This document shows positions 17,973 to 26,461 of a DNA stretch of 37,517 nucleotides, piece after piece. Each line of letters starts with the position of its first letter. The stretch's first letter is position 1. The translations under genes were made by a program, and so were the position numbers. A model generated the notes under the pieces. The model was given only the letters and a program-made list of their open reading frames with translations. It had not been told where the DNA came from and did not search any database. The stretch covers positions 1 through 37,517 of the forward strand of contig JABMPE010000461.1 of NCBI GenBank assembly GCA_013203845.1, given 5' to 3'. The stretch is from Rhodopirellula sp. (GTDB taxonomy: Bacteria > Planctomycetota > Planctomycetia > Planctomycetales > Planctomycetaceae).

Positions 17973-18327
17973 GTGGAGTCGGTCCGTCCTGAGATGGAAT
18001 TTGCAGCGCTCGGGTGTCAGCCAGCCCGCCTGGAGATGTCGCGGCAGCATAGCTCTGAAAATGGCGTTCGCCAATCGGGGTGGAAGTTTCGCACGTTTTC
18101 GTCCCATGACGACTTCCGAAAAACGCATTCCGGCAGAATGGATTTTCCGCGACACTGCCCGGTCTTCCGACACAGAAATGGAACGACGCAAGAAGCGAAC
18201 AGGCACGGAAGTCCCGCTCGTCCTCCGAGCCTGTTTTGTGGTGTTCCGTGCATTTCGTCGTTTCCCTTTAAATCATTGTGATTTTCTGGCCTTTCGGAAT
18301 CAGGCCTGCAAAGGATTGCCGCCTCCC
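17973..18327. other. Divergent intergenic region between the NADH dehydrogenase and rodA genes
   Basis: About 355 bases in which both neighbouring frames happen to stay open but encode no recognisable protein: the upstream extension of the dehydrogenase is Arg-rich without a motif, and that of RodA precedes the first membrane helix by 119 residues. It should contain both promoters. I could not identify them. Confidence 0.5.
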
Positions 18328-19455
18328 GTGAACGATGCCGTCTGGATTCGACGAATTCCCTGGACGCTGATCGCAATAGCCATCGTGCTGTTTCTGATCG
18401 GCCTGAGCGCGATCATGCGCGGAGACGAGCTTTACCATCTGGGCGAGTTTGCGCCGCGGCAACGCATCTGGGCAGTGATGGGGCTGGGTGTTTTCGTCAC
18501 GGCTGCTTCGTGGCCCTATCAACGGCTCAAGTGGTTGAGTTACGGGCTGTACGGCCTCTGCATGTTGTTGCTGGTTGTCGTTTTCTTCATGCCGGCGAAA
18601 AACTACTCGCACCGCTGGATCCCGCTGGGCTTCATGAACTTTCAGCCATCGGAACTGGCGAAGCTCGCCTTCATTGCCGCTCTGGCGAGATACCTCATGC
18701 ATCGCGACAGCTTCCGAAACTGGCTGGGACTCGTGCCGCCATTTCTGATGACAGTGGTGCCGGTCGCGTTGATTCTGAAGGAGCCGGATCTGGGCACATC
18801 GCTGCTGTTCTTTCCAGTCCTCTTTGCGATGTTGTTCGCCGCCGGAGCGCGGCCCAGACACCTCGTCACGGTTTCGATTCTGGGCGCGATGTGCGCGCCG
18901 CTGCTCTGGATGCAGATGAGTGCCGAGCAGAAGTCCCGCATTGTGTCCGTGTTTACTCAGAAGTCCGGCGGCGACGCTCCGGACGACGACGGCTACCACC
19001 TGCACCAGTCCAAACGAGTCTTCGCGCTGGGCGGCGTCTGGGGCAGCGAACTGGCGGGAATGCCTCTGCAAAGCAAACACGCCTATCACCTGCCGGAATC
19101 GCGAACCGACTTTGTCTTCTGCCTCGTCGGTGAACGCTGGGGGCTGATCGGCTGTCTGTTTACGATCATTCTCTTCCTGGCTCTGATTGGACGAGGCCTG
19201 CTGATCGCGGCCGACACGCGCGATCCATTCGGGCGGCTGCTGGCCGTTGGCATCGTGGCTTTGATTGGATCGCAAACGCTGATCAACACCGGCATGACCG
19301 TCGGGCTGCTGCCGATTACCGGCATGACACTGCCAATGATGAGTTACGGCGGCTCCAGTCTGCTGGCCACGTGTCTGGCTCTCGGGCTGCTGGTCAACAT
19401 TGAGCTGCGTCCCACCTATGCGACTGGTGCCGAGCCGTTCCGCTTCGCCGACTGA
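18328..19455 (+). CDS. rodA: RodA-type SEDS peptidoglycan glycosyltransferase
   Basis: A 375-residue polytopic membrane protein of the SEDS family, which polymerises lipid II into glycan strands together with a class B penicillin-binding protein. Recognisable stretches are WIPLGFMNFQPSELAKLA, LKEPDLGTS, the extracellular segment with SRTDFVFCLVGERWG, and TGMTLPMMSYGGSS near the end. D261 in RTDF corresponds in context and number to the essential Asp262 of E. coli RodA. The start is GTG 18328, with AAAGGA at 18310-18315; this gives a normal RodA length, while the frame open to 17971 adds 119 unconvincing residues. No mreBCD or penicillin-binding protein gene is adjacent. Planctomycetes lack FtsZ but make peptidoglycan, so RodA-type synthesis fits. 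Confidence 0.92.
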   Translation: MNDAVWIRRIPWTLIAIAIVLFLIGLSAIMRGDELYHLGEFAPRQRIWAVMGLGVFVTAASWPYQRLKWLSYGLYGLCMLLLVVVFFMPAKNYSHRWIPLGFMNFQPSELAKLAFIAALARYLMHRDSFRNWLGLVPPFLMTVVPVALILKEPDLGTSLLFFPVLFAMLFAAGARPRHLVTVSILGAMCAPLLWMQMSAEQKSRIVSVFTQKSGGDAPDDDGYHLHQSKRVFALGGVWGSELAGMPLQSKHAYHLPESRTDFVFCLVGERWGLIGCLFTIILFLALIGRGLLIAADTRDPFGRLLAVGIVALIGSQTLINTGMTVGLLPITGMTLPMMSYGGSSLLATCLALGLLVNIELRPTYATGAEPFRFAD

Positions 19456-19547
19456 TCGCGGCACTGGTTCTTGACGATCCTTGGAGTCTTCGCGACTTTG
19501 CGTCAGACTCGTCGCCATTCGAATCTGCAACGATCGAGGAACCAACG

Positions 19548-20369
19548 ATGAAACTGGGACTGATCAATTCCGCGTGGGCTCAGGCAGGTCGCGACACCGC
19601 CTGGGGAATTCAGAAGACGAAGGAACTCGGTTTCGACACGATCGACATCTTCACTGACCCGCTCGACATCGACATTCGTGAACGCCGCCTGATCAAGGAC
19701 GAATGCGACCGGGTCGATCTTCCGATCATGTCGATCTGCTGCGTCGCCGTCGGACTGATTGACTTCAACCCGAGCGTTCAGCGGTTCAGCATCGACCGCG
19801 TGAAGGCGTATCTGGATCTCGCATACGAGTACCAGGCGAAGAACGTCCTGCTCGTTCTGGGAGAATATATCTGGGCTCGCGAAGTCATTCCGCCGGCCGA
19901 GCAGTGGAAAACGGGAGTCGAAAACTGCCGACAGCTGGCTGAGTACGCGGAAAGTCTCGGCGTTCAGATCGCGCTGGAGCTGGAGCCGTTTCCGTTGTCG
20001 CTGCTCAACAACGTCGACAACATGGTGCGCTTCATCGACGACGTGAACCACCCGGCGCTGCAGGCCAACATCGACGTCTCTCATCTGTTATTAGCAGACG
20101 TCGCCCCTGCCGAACTTCAAAAGCTGGCCGGAAAAGCGATTCACGTGCATATCTCGGACTGCGACGGCAAGGTTCACGGCGATCTGCCTCCCGGTCGCGG
20201 AGTCGTTAACTTCCAGCCGTACCTCGAAGAGATCCGCAAGCTGAACATCGACGGAGCCATCTCGATCGAACTGGAATACTCACCCGAGCCGGACAGAATC
20301 GAAGAGTGGGTCGCCGAAGCCTACGCCACCACGGATCAACTACTCCAGGACTCCGGCCTCCGCGGCTGA
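19548..20369 (+). CDS. Sugar phosphate isomerase/epimerase-like TIM-barrel protein
   Basis: A 273-residue protein of the xylose-isomerase-like / AP-endonuclease-2 TIM-barrel family, a group of metal-dependent sugar isomerases and epimerases. Likely metal and catalytic residues are E146 (LELEP), D176 and H179 (NIDVSH), H201 (HVHISD), H210 and E241/E243 (SIELEY). There is no signal peptide, so it is cytoplasmic. The ribosome-binding site GAGGA lies 8 bases before the ATG. It is separate from rodA by 92 bases on the same strand. The sugar substrate cannot be inferred; such genes are numerous in planctomycetes. Confidence 0.87.
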   Translation: MKLGLINSAWAQAGRDTAWGIQKTKELGFDTIDIFTDPLDIDIRERRLIKDECDRVDLPIMSICCVAVGLIDFNPSVQRFSIDRVKAYLDLAYEYQAKNVLLVLGEYIWAREVIPPAEQWKTGVENCRQLAEYAESLGVQIALELEPFPLSLLNNVDNMVRFIDDVNHPALQANIDVSHLLLADVAPAELQKLAGKAIHVHISDCDGKVHGDLPPGRGVVNFQPYLEEIRKLNIDGAISIELEYSPEPDRIEEWVAEAYATTDQLLQDSGLRG

Positions 20370-20457
20370 CGTGTGCCCTCGCAACGGAACGTCCCGGCTG
20401 GTCCCAAGTGATGAGCAGTTCACACTGCCCTGCCCGCTTCCGCCCGAACCTCCGCTG

Positions 20458-20526
20458 CCCGTGACTCAGTCTGCCCGTGACTCAGTCTGCCCGTGACTCA
20501 GTCTGCCCGTGACTCAGTCTGCCCGT
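20458..20526. repeat. 16-bp direct tandem repeat, about 4.3 copies
   Basis: The unit CCCGTGACTCAGTCTG occurs four times without interruption (20458, 20474, 20490, 20506), followed by CCCGT of a fifth. The copies are identical. The array lies about 165 bases upstream of the AbiH-like gene, in a 321-base stretch without a gene (20370-20690). Confidence 0.97.
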
Positions 20527-20536
20527 CGATGTAAAC

Positions 20537-20565
20537 TTGACCTCGTGCTGATTCGTGAGTGTCAT
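20537..20565 (+). promoter_or_regulatory. Possible promoter of the AbiH-like gene
   Basis: TTGACC (20537-20542) and TGTCAT (20560-20565) are 17 bases apart and start 11 bases after the tandem repeat array. The match is moderate. Transcription would begin near 20572, giving a leader of about 120 bases. Confidence 0.3.
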
Positions 20566-20690
20566 TGGTCCGCAGTACCCCACTGTTCGCCCCACGAAGC
20601 GGAAAACTTCTACGCACGATCTACCCGTCGGAATCCCTGCAGCTGGATAGATCGCAATTCGTTATACGTACAAGAGTCCGTCCGATCTGA

Positions 20691-21548
20691 ATGACAGTTC
20701 TCTACATCATTGGCAACGGGTTCGATCGGTGGCATGGACTGCCCACCAGTTACGGTCAATTCTACGCACACGCAAAAGCAACACTTGACGAAATTGAACG
20801 TTACTTCAGCCTCGACGAGATTGATCGACCTTGGCACGATTTTGAATCTTCGCTCGGGACCTATTATTGGCGTGAACTTTTCGAGGAATACGACTACACC
20901 GACACAACTTTGGAGTCCTTCAAGGTCAGCGAAACGTATGGCCTTCAGGATGAACTCCACGAGCGGGCAGATGACCTGCATCGCGCGATCGAGCAGTGCT
21001 TTTGCGAATGGGTCGAACAGATCGATGTCACTGCGGCTTCCGTACAGATGGCGTTCGAGCCTGAATCACGCTTCATTTCATTCAACTACACTCCAACGCT
21101 GCAGTCAATTTACGGCATAGACGATCGATCCATCCTGCACATCCATGGCAAGGCTGATTCTGGTTCCGTCGTTTTCGGGCACGGCGTTCAAATCGTTGAG
21201 GAGCCGGAACTGGATGAAAATGGCGACAGCAATCGAACGATGTACACAGACGCCGAGAATGCTGCTAAGTATCCTCTGTTCGCGTTTCAAAAGCAGACAG
21301 CCGATGTGATCCAAAATTATCAGGACTACCTTGAGTCGTTGGTGGGCTTGTCACGAATCGAGGTGATCGGGCATTCGTTGGCGGAAGTGGATTTGCCTTA
21401 CTTTAGGGAAGTGGCGAGGCGTAACGTTGGTTGCAACTGGATCGTATATTGCTACGAAGAGTCAGAAATAGAACATATAAAACGGCAACTGAAGAAATGC
21501 GATGTCGACGTTAACATGATTGTGACGCGTCAGTATCCAAACGTCTGA
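20691..21548 (+). CDS. AbiH-family abortive-infection (phage defence) protein
   Basis: A 285-residue cytoplasmic protein resembling the AbiH family, first described as a lactococcal phage abortive-infection protein. The start LYIIGNGFDRWHGLPTSYGQF is the family's hallmark. Later motifs are FNYT (131-134), HIHGK (150-154), FGHG (162-165) and IGHSLAEVD (226-234). The order glycine-rich loop, NYT, HG and GxSLxxxD is the same as in SIR2-like defence proteins, so a related NAD-binding fold is possible; that is my inference. ATG 20691 has no clear ribosome-binding site but starts the conserved motif within three residues. It is a single-gene unit between a tandem repeat and a terminator, and by eye it is AT-richer than its neighbours, consistent with acquisition by transfer. 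Confidence 0.85.
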   Translation: MTVLYIIGNGFDRWHGLPTSYGQFYAHAKATLDEIERYFSLDEIDRPWHDFESSLGTYYWRELFEEYDYTDTTLESFKVSETYGLQDELHERADDLHRAIEQCFCEWVEQIDVTAASVQMAFEPESRFISFNYTPTLQSIYGIDDRSILHIHGKADSGSVVFGHGVQIVEEPELDENGDSNRTMYTDAENAAKYPLFAFQKQTADVIQNYQDYLESLVGLSRIEVIGHSLAEVDLPYFREVARRNVGCNWIVYCYEESEIEHIKRQLKKCDVDVNMIVTRQYPNV

Positions 21549-21625
21549 CGTGGGCGCAAGCGAGGCACGCCTAACCACGGTGGATTAGAAACTCGCGAAG
21601 CCGAGCTTTAATCTTTTGTTCGAGA

Positions 21626-21654
21626 AGCCCGGACGATGTGTTCGGGCTGTTTTT
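21626..21654 (+). terminator. Intrinsic terminator after the AbiH-like gene
   Basis: AGCCCG (21626-21631) pairs with CGGGCT (21643-21648), and the stem is followed by G and five T. It lies 78 bases after the stop codon. Confidence 0.75.
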
Positions 21655-22019
21655 GTGCGCGGCAGGGAAGGCGATCAGGAAGTGATTGTCGAGCGAACAT
21701 TTCGAGGGCTCGCTGTTTTTCGCTGCGGCGACGCTGCCTTCCGCCGACGGTCAGGTCTCCAGGCCAGACGGCTACCGTGAATGGCGAACCGATCCATTGA
21801 ACGGAACGGAGAAGGCAGGATCCGCCAGGGCTGGTGCTGTGTCCGAGCCGTATCGTCGGGGAGGCGGATTTGAGTCTGGTAGGCGTCGGCGATTTTCATT
21901 GGACAGTCGACTTCGCGTCGAGTGCTGGTCGATCGGACGCCGCGTGATGCATCGCCGGGCAAAGGTTGATAAAAAGCTGCCTGAAAACTTCCTTCGCCTG
22001 ACGAAAGACAAATTTCCTG
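21655..22019. other. Intergenic stretch without a recognised gene
   Basis: About 365 bases between the AbiH terminator and the next membrane-protein gene. Open frames on both strands here lack ribosome-binding sites or recognisable motifs, and a 297-codon minus frame is mainly the shadow of the two genes downstream. It may contain the right boundary of the AbiH insertion and the promoter of the following gene. Confidence 0.45.
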
Positions 22020-22508
22020 ATGAACCGCTTTCTCTGGACCGTGCTGCGGGTTTCGCTTTCCGCGTGGGTGGGCGCAGCAATTCTGTTTGTGATTACCGGT
22101 GTTCGTGAAGTCACGATGACCGATTTCGATGCCGCGACGAAGAACATGCTGGCGGCAACCCGGTTTCCGGCGTACTACGCGTTTGGCTTCACGCTGGTCA
22201 TCGTGGCTGCAATTTCTACGGTCGGTCTGATACTGATCGACCGCATCGCCCGCCGCAGAAAAGTCGTCATTCTGACGCTGGCAATTCTGTCGCTGGTTGT
22301 GATGTTTCTGGACCATCGATTTATCTATCTGCCGCTGGAAGCCATGATGCTCGAACCCGAAGGTCGCCTGCAGCCGGACTTCTTCACGTATCATCAATGG
22401 TCCAAATACATCAACTGCGTGTCGGTCGGTGCGAGCCTGATTGCGAGTTTCGTCGCGGCCTGTCCGCTGCCAACGCTGGCGTTTGGTGAATCGTCCTCGG
22501 AATCCTGA
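22020..22508 (+). CDS. Small four-helix membrane protein of unknown function
   Basis: A 162-residue integral membrane protein with four predicted membrane segments (about 4-28, 52-74, 82-103, 128-148), a basic cytoplasmic turn (ARRRK) and a tail without motif. The spacing of helices and the WSKYIN motif before the last one loosely recall DUF4149/TMEM205-like proteins, but I cannot assign it. The ribosome-binding site is weak. It is 13 bases upstream of msrA on the same strand and probably co-transcribed with it. Confidence 0.7.
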   Translation: MNRFLWTVLRVSLSAWVGAAILFVITGVREVTMTDFDAATKNMLAATRFPAYYAFGFTLVIVAAISTVGLILIDRIARRRKVVILTLAILSLVVMFLDHRFIYLPLEAMMLEPEGRLQPDFFTYHQWSKYINCVSVGASLIASFVAACPLPTLAFGESSSES

Positions 22509-22521
22509 AAGCACTTCTGCT

Positions 22522-23058
22522 ATGGCAACTTCACTGGCGACGTTCGGTTCCGGCTGCTTCTGGTGCACCGAAGCCGTCTTTCAGCAGATTCGTGGCGTGG
22601 AGAAAGTTGTCTCTGGCTACTCCGGCGGGAAAATGCTGTCTCCGGATTACAAAGCGGTCTGCACGGGAAAGACCGGCCATGCCGAGTGTGTGCAGGTCAC
22701 GTTCGATCCGGACGTTGTTTCGTACCAGGAACTGCTCAACGCGTTCTTTAAGACCCACGACCCGACGACTCTGAACCAGCAGGGAGCCGATCGGGGAACT
22801 CAGTATCGGTCGGTGATCTACTTTCACGATGACACTCAACGTGAACTCGCCGAAGCATACCGCGACCGACTGAACGAAGCCGGTGTGTTCCCGTCGTCGA
22901 TCGTGACGGAGATCAGTTCTGCGGAAGAGTTCTTTCCGGCCGAGGACTATCACCAGAGCTATTTCATGCTGAACTCCGGCCAGCCGTACTGTCAGGCGGT
23001 GATTGCGCCGAAGCTGATGAAGTTTCAGAAGGAACTGCCGGACCTGCTGCAACGTTGA
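22522..23058 (+). CDS. msrA: Peptide methionine-(S)-S-oxide reductase MsrA
   Basis: A 178-residue repair enzyme that reduces methionine-S-sulfoxide in proteins. The catalytic motif GCFWC has the nucleophile C12 and a further C15. Other family stretches are GYSGGK, GHAECVQVTFDP, the substrate-site region DPTTLNQQGADRGTQYRS, and a C-terminal Cys (GQPYCQAV) that could resolve the disulfide. The start at ATG 22522 puts GCFWC at the normal distance; the frame is open further upstream into the preceding gene. Normal family length. The protein has no signal peptide and should be cytoplasmic. Confidence 0.96.
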   Translation: MATSLATFGSGCFWCTEAVFQQIRGVEKVVSGYSGGKMLSPDYKAVCTGKTGHAECVQVTFDPDVVSYQELLNAFFKTHDPTTLNQQGADRGTQYRSVIYFHDDTQRELAEAYRDRLNEAGVFPSSIVTEISSAEEFFPAEDYHQSYFMLNSGQPYCQAVIAPKLMKFQKELPDLLQR

Positions 23059-23105
23059 TTCCGAGGCTCGTTCCGACTGCCTCATTGACCGACTGACGAA
23101 ATGCC

Positions 23106-23978
23106 ATGCCCGATCCGCTTCGCGTTCTTTGCTTTGAGTCCCGAAAAGAGGACGAGATGCGTTCGCTCATCGAACGCAACGGCGGTGTCGCCACCATCGC
23201 GCCTGCCATGAAAGAGGTGGCCCTGGGGATGACGGACGAAGTTCGTGTGTTTTACGAACGTCTGACCGCCGGCTCGCTGGACCTGCTCATTTTCACGACC
23301 GGAGTCGGTACCGAAGCACTGGCGGACGCCATCGAAACCGAACACTCGCGCGAGCGATTGCTGGAGCTGATGCAGCAGTGCCGGATCGTCGCTCGTGGTC
23401 CCAAGCCGTTTGCGGTGCTGCGAAAATGGAACGTTCGAATAGACGCTCGCGCTGCTGAGCCGAACACGTGGCACCAGGTCGTGCAATCGGTACTGGAAGT
23501 TGCGGAATCTGAAGGCGCCGCATCCGGTGAAACCTCCACTTCGAAACCGTTGAGCGGTTGTCGGATCGCGGTACAGGAATACGGTCAGCCCTCCACCGAC
23601 CTGTACGCCGAACTTGAAGAATACGGGGCCGAAGTGCTTCCGGTGCCGATTTACAAGTGGGCGTTGCCTGACGATACGGCTCCGATTGAATGTGCGGTGG
23701 AAGCCACCATCCGCGGCGACTTTGACGTCGTCCTGTGGACGACGGCACAGCACCTGGTGCATGTCATCGAGATTGCCGAACGATTGGGCGTCAAAGAAGA
23801 ATGGCTGACGGCGGTTCGGAAGTGCGTGATCGCATCAATCGGCCCGACGGCCAGCGAGCGGATTGTTGAATTCGGGCTGCCGGTTGACTTTCAGCCGACT
23901 CACCCGCACATGGGCCACTTGGTTCGCGAATCCCTTCAGGCCGCACCGGAATTGATCGAGAGTTGCCGAGCGCGATAA
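23106..23978 (+). CDS. hemD: Uroporphyrinogen-III synthase
   Basis: A 290-residue enzyme that closes hydroxymethylbilane with inversion of ring D, giving uroporphyrinogen III for haem, sirohaem and cobalamin. The two-lobed HemD fold is visible: an N-terminal LRVLCFESRKEDEM with FTTGVGTEAL, and a second lobe with RIAVQEYGQPSTDL, EVLPVPIYKW, DVVLWTTAQHLVHV and ASIGPTASERIVEFGL, the last being the most conserved family segment. The sequence identity of HemD is always low, so the assignment rests on this pattern. It is 47 bases after msrA on the same strand. No other haem genes are nearby. Confidence 0.88.
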   Translation: MPDPLRVLCFESRKEDEMRSLIERNGGVATIAPAMKEVALGMTDEVRVFYERLTAGSLDLLIFTTGVGTEALADAIETEHSRERLLELMQQCRIVARGPKPFAVLRKWNVRIDARAAEPNTWHQVVQSVLEVAESEGAASGETSTSKPLSGCRIAVQEYGQPSTDLYAELEEYGAEVLPVPIYKWALPDDTAPIECAVEATIRGDFDVVLWTTAQHLVHVIEIAERLGVKEEWLTAVRKCVIASIGPTASERIVEFGLPVDFQPTHPHMGHLVRESLQAAPELIESCRAR

Positions 23979-24076
23979 CTCGCCTGATGGGGGGCTCGGC
24001 GCTACAATCCGGCCTCCTGCCAGATTCCCCACCTGATCGCCCAGCCTCGCGACCGACTTCTGCGAAGTGAGAATTT

Positions 24077-24571
24077 ATGACGACAACTGCCGAGAAAGCC
24101 CATCGTCGAAATCTGGAGTTCACCACTCTGGACGAAGTCCGCGCTGATATCGAGACCGTCGCCGCCGGTTCCTACGTCACCGTGGGCCAATGGAGTTTCG
24201 CCCAGATTCTGGATCATCTGGGCAGCTCGCTGAATGCATCACTCGATGGGTTTCCGTTCAAGGGTTCCTGGTTTGTGCGCTGGTGTGTCAGCCCTTTCAT
24301 CAAGAATTCCATTCTGACGAAGCAGATGAAACCCGGCTTCAGGTTGCCGAAGAAGTTTTCGTCTTACCTGCCGTCGGAAGATTGCACGATGGACGACGCA
24401 CTTCACAAAGTGCTGACTGCCATTAAACGATTCGAAAAAGAGATTCCCGTTGCCGATCACCCATTCTTCGGCAAGATGGCCAGCGAAGAATGGATGTGCC
24501 TGCACTTGAGGCACGCGGAACTCCATCTGAGCTTCGTTGTTCCAACAGCTTCCGCTGGCGAACAGAACTGA
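24077..24571 (+). CDS. DUF1569 / DinB-like protein
   Basis: A 164-residue protein of the DUF1569 family, a branch of the DinB/YfiT four-helix-bundle superfamily, of which some members are metal- and thiol-dependent. Visible signs are the N-terminal RNLEFTTLDEVRADIE, WSFAQILDHLGSSL with a candidate metal-binding His, and the C-terminal LHLRHAELHLSFV with further histidines. The family is common in planctomycetes and Bacteroidota. Its reaction is not known. The start is supported by GAAGTGAGAA upstream. Confidence 0.82.
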   Translation: MTTTAEKAHRRNLEFTTLDEVRADIETVAAGSYVTVGQWSFAQILDHLGSSLNASLDGFPFKGSWFVRWCVSPFIKNSILTKQMKPGFRLPKKFSSYLPSEDCTMDDALHKVLTAIKRFEKEIPVADHPFFGKMASEEWMCLHLRHAELHLSFVVPTASAGEQN

Positions 24572-24813
24572 ATCGCCGCGTCGATTTTCGTCCCGAAGGC
24601 CCCATTGTGGTGGTCGGTCAGAACATCGAAAACACATATAGCAGCGGATCTGGCAAGCCAGTATAAAGCCCGGCTGATCCACGCGCGGAAGGACCGTGTG
24701 CATGGATGGTTGTGTATCGGTTTTCGGGCTAGATCAAAATTGGTCCGAGCCGTGGTATGAAGTTCCTCGCCTGAATTGGCAGGGCATCCCTCCGTACGGG
24801 AAAGGAATCCAGT

Positions 24814-26220
24814 ATGAGGTTTTCGACGTCTCTCGCATTGTTGTTGGCTCTTTCAGCGACCGCTTTCGCCGACCCTGATCCCGCTCACGAAGCTCAACGT
24901 CAGGCCGCGACGAAGGCCTATGATGTGGGTAACTGGCAGGGAGTCATCGACGCGACCACGCCGATCATCAAGGCGAACGCCAATGACAACATCGCGTTGC
25001 ATCTGCGAGGCAGTGCGAGAATTGAACTCGCCATCATCACTCACGACGCGGCGATGATCCGCGAAGGCATCACGGATGCCCGCACAGCGATCTCCGTCGC
25101 CACGACGCCCGAATTCAACTACTACCTGCCGTACCTTTACGGCATGACTAATCTGACTCTGATCGAAGATCAGTCGAGTCATGCTCTGGTCGCCGTCGGC
25201 ATTGCCGATCAGCTGTTGCCGCAACCGGGTATCACTGACGAGCAGAAGTCCAACGTGCTTTATCAGCGGGCTCTGGCCAAGTCATCGATGAAACAGCCCG
25301 AAGCGGCTATCGCGGATTTTGACGCGGCTCTGGCGGTCAATCCCAAACACATCGCTTCCTACATGGCCAAGGCCGATCTTTACACCGAGGCTAAAAAAGA
25401 CGAAGCGGCCATTCAGACATACGCCGCTGCGATTAAGGAGTTTCCGGAGGAGCCGCTCGTTTACAACAATCTGGGGATGCTCTACCAGAATCTGAAACGC
25501 TACAACGAAGCCATTCGAGCTTTCTCTGCCGCGCTGCAGAAGAATCCAAAGTACGACATCGCTCTGACAAACCGCGGCTACACATGGCTGCAGGGTGGAA
25601 GACCGGTCGAGGCGGAGAAAGATTTCGCTGCGTCACTCCAGCTGAATCCGGACCAGCCGGCAGTGCAGTCACTGCTGGGAACTTCGCGTCTGGTGCAGGG
25701 CAAATGGCAGGAAGCGGCCCGCGACTTCGAACTCATCATCCAGAAGACGCCGACCGATGTTGCCGCACATGTCGATGCCGGTTTTGCTCACTACTTTGGC
25801 AAGGATTACGAAGGAGCGATTCAGGAATTCAACAAAGTGATTCAGATGGACTCGACCGCCCGGTTCATCAATCCGTGGCGTGTCTGGACATTAATGCGTT
25901 CCGGTCGCAAAGCTGAAGCAACGGGAATTGCTCAGTCCAGCCGTGCTCATAAAGAAAATGAACGCGACTGGATCGACTGGGTTATCCTGTACACTATGGG
26001 TGACATCACTGCCGAAGAACTGGCCGCTCGGGTCGACAAAAGCGATCCGAATATCCAGACCGCTCAGATGTGCGAAGCTCGCTATTTCATTGCCGAGCAG
26101 CAGCTGGCTCAGGGGAAAAATCAGGAAGCCGCGTCGAACTACGAGCAGGCTCTGAAAACCAACAAACGGGAACTGTCCGCCTGGCGTGGAGCGAGCTACG
26201 CTCTGCGACGCTTCCAGTAA
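24814..26220 (+). CDS. Secreted TPR-repeat protein
   Basis: A 468-residue exported protein with a signal peptide (MRFSTSLALLLALSATAFA) followed by at least eight tetratricopeptide-like helix pairs, for example at AAIADFDAALAVNPKH, AYNNLGMLYQNLKRYNEAIRAF-like, and AIQEFNKVIQMD. TPR proteins bind other proteins and act as scaffolds; no catalytic domain is seen. The ribosome-binding site AAAGGAA is well placed before ATG 24814. It forms its own unit, with a terminator 70 bases after the stop. The partner is unknown. The 242 bases upstream hold no recognised gene. Confidence 0.88.
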   Translation: MRFSTSLALLLALSATAFADPDPAHEAQRQAATKAYDVGNWQGVIDATTPIIKANANDNIALHLRGSARIELAIITHDAAMIREGITDARTAISVATTPEFNYYLPYLYGMTNLTLIEDQSSHALVAVGIADQLLPQPGITDEQKSNVLYQRALAKSSMKQPEAAIADFDAALAVNPKHIASYMAKADLYTEAKKDEAAIQTYAAAIKEFPEEPLVYNNLGMLYQNLKRYNEAIRAFSAALQKNPKYDIALTNRGYTWLQGGRPVEAEKDFAASLQLNPDQPAVQSLLGTSRLVQGKWQEAARDFELIIQKTPTDVAAHVDAGFAHYFGKDYEGAIQEFNKVIQMDSTARFINPWRVWTLMRSGRKAEATGIAQSSRAHKENERDWIDWVILYTMGDITAEELAARVDKSDPNIQTAQMCEARYFIAEQQLAQGKNQEAASNYEQALKTNKRELSAWRGASYALRRFQ

Positions 26221-26290
26221 TCAACCGTTGAATTCAGGCGTCCGTTCGTGAGATCAAGCTCCTGAAACCAACAGACGACATCCAGTCTTG

Positions 26291-26323
26291 AGGCCCGGCG
26301 TTTAACCACGCCGGGCCTGTTTT
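26291..26323 (+). terminator. Intrinsic terminator after the TPR gene
   Basis: AGGCCCGGCGT (26291-26301) and ACGCCGGGCCT (26308-26318) form a perfect 11-bp stem with a 6-base loop, followed by GTTTTCGTTT. Confidence 0.85.
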
Positions 26324-26461
26324 CGTTTCTGGTGCTGTCAGGTTTCGACGAAAATCGAGGAACGCGAATTGCCACCTTTCGTCCGGTCGACCCTACGCCT
26401 GTTGCATGATCCGGGCTAGAATCCTGATTCTTTGTGCCCGTCTGGTCGGAGTCTTCACGGT

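Noticed and set aside
18268-19545. 425-codon minus frame opposite rodA
   Set aside because: Its Gln/Arg/His-rich translation is typical of the antisense of a membrane protein gene; rodA motifs are unambiguous.
20458-20526. CRISPR array
   Set aside because: The 16-bp units are directly adjacent with no spacers, and no cas genes are present; it is a plain tandem repeat.
21675-22568. 297-codon minus frame opposite the membrane-protein gene and msrA start
   Set aside because: It crosses two plausible plus-strand genes and has no motif or start signal.
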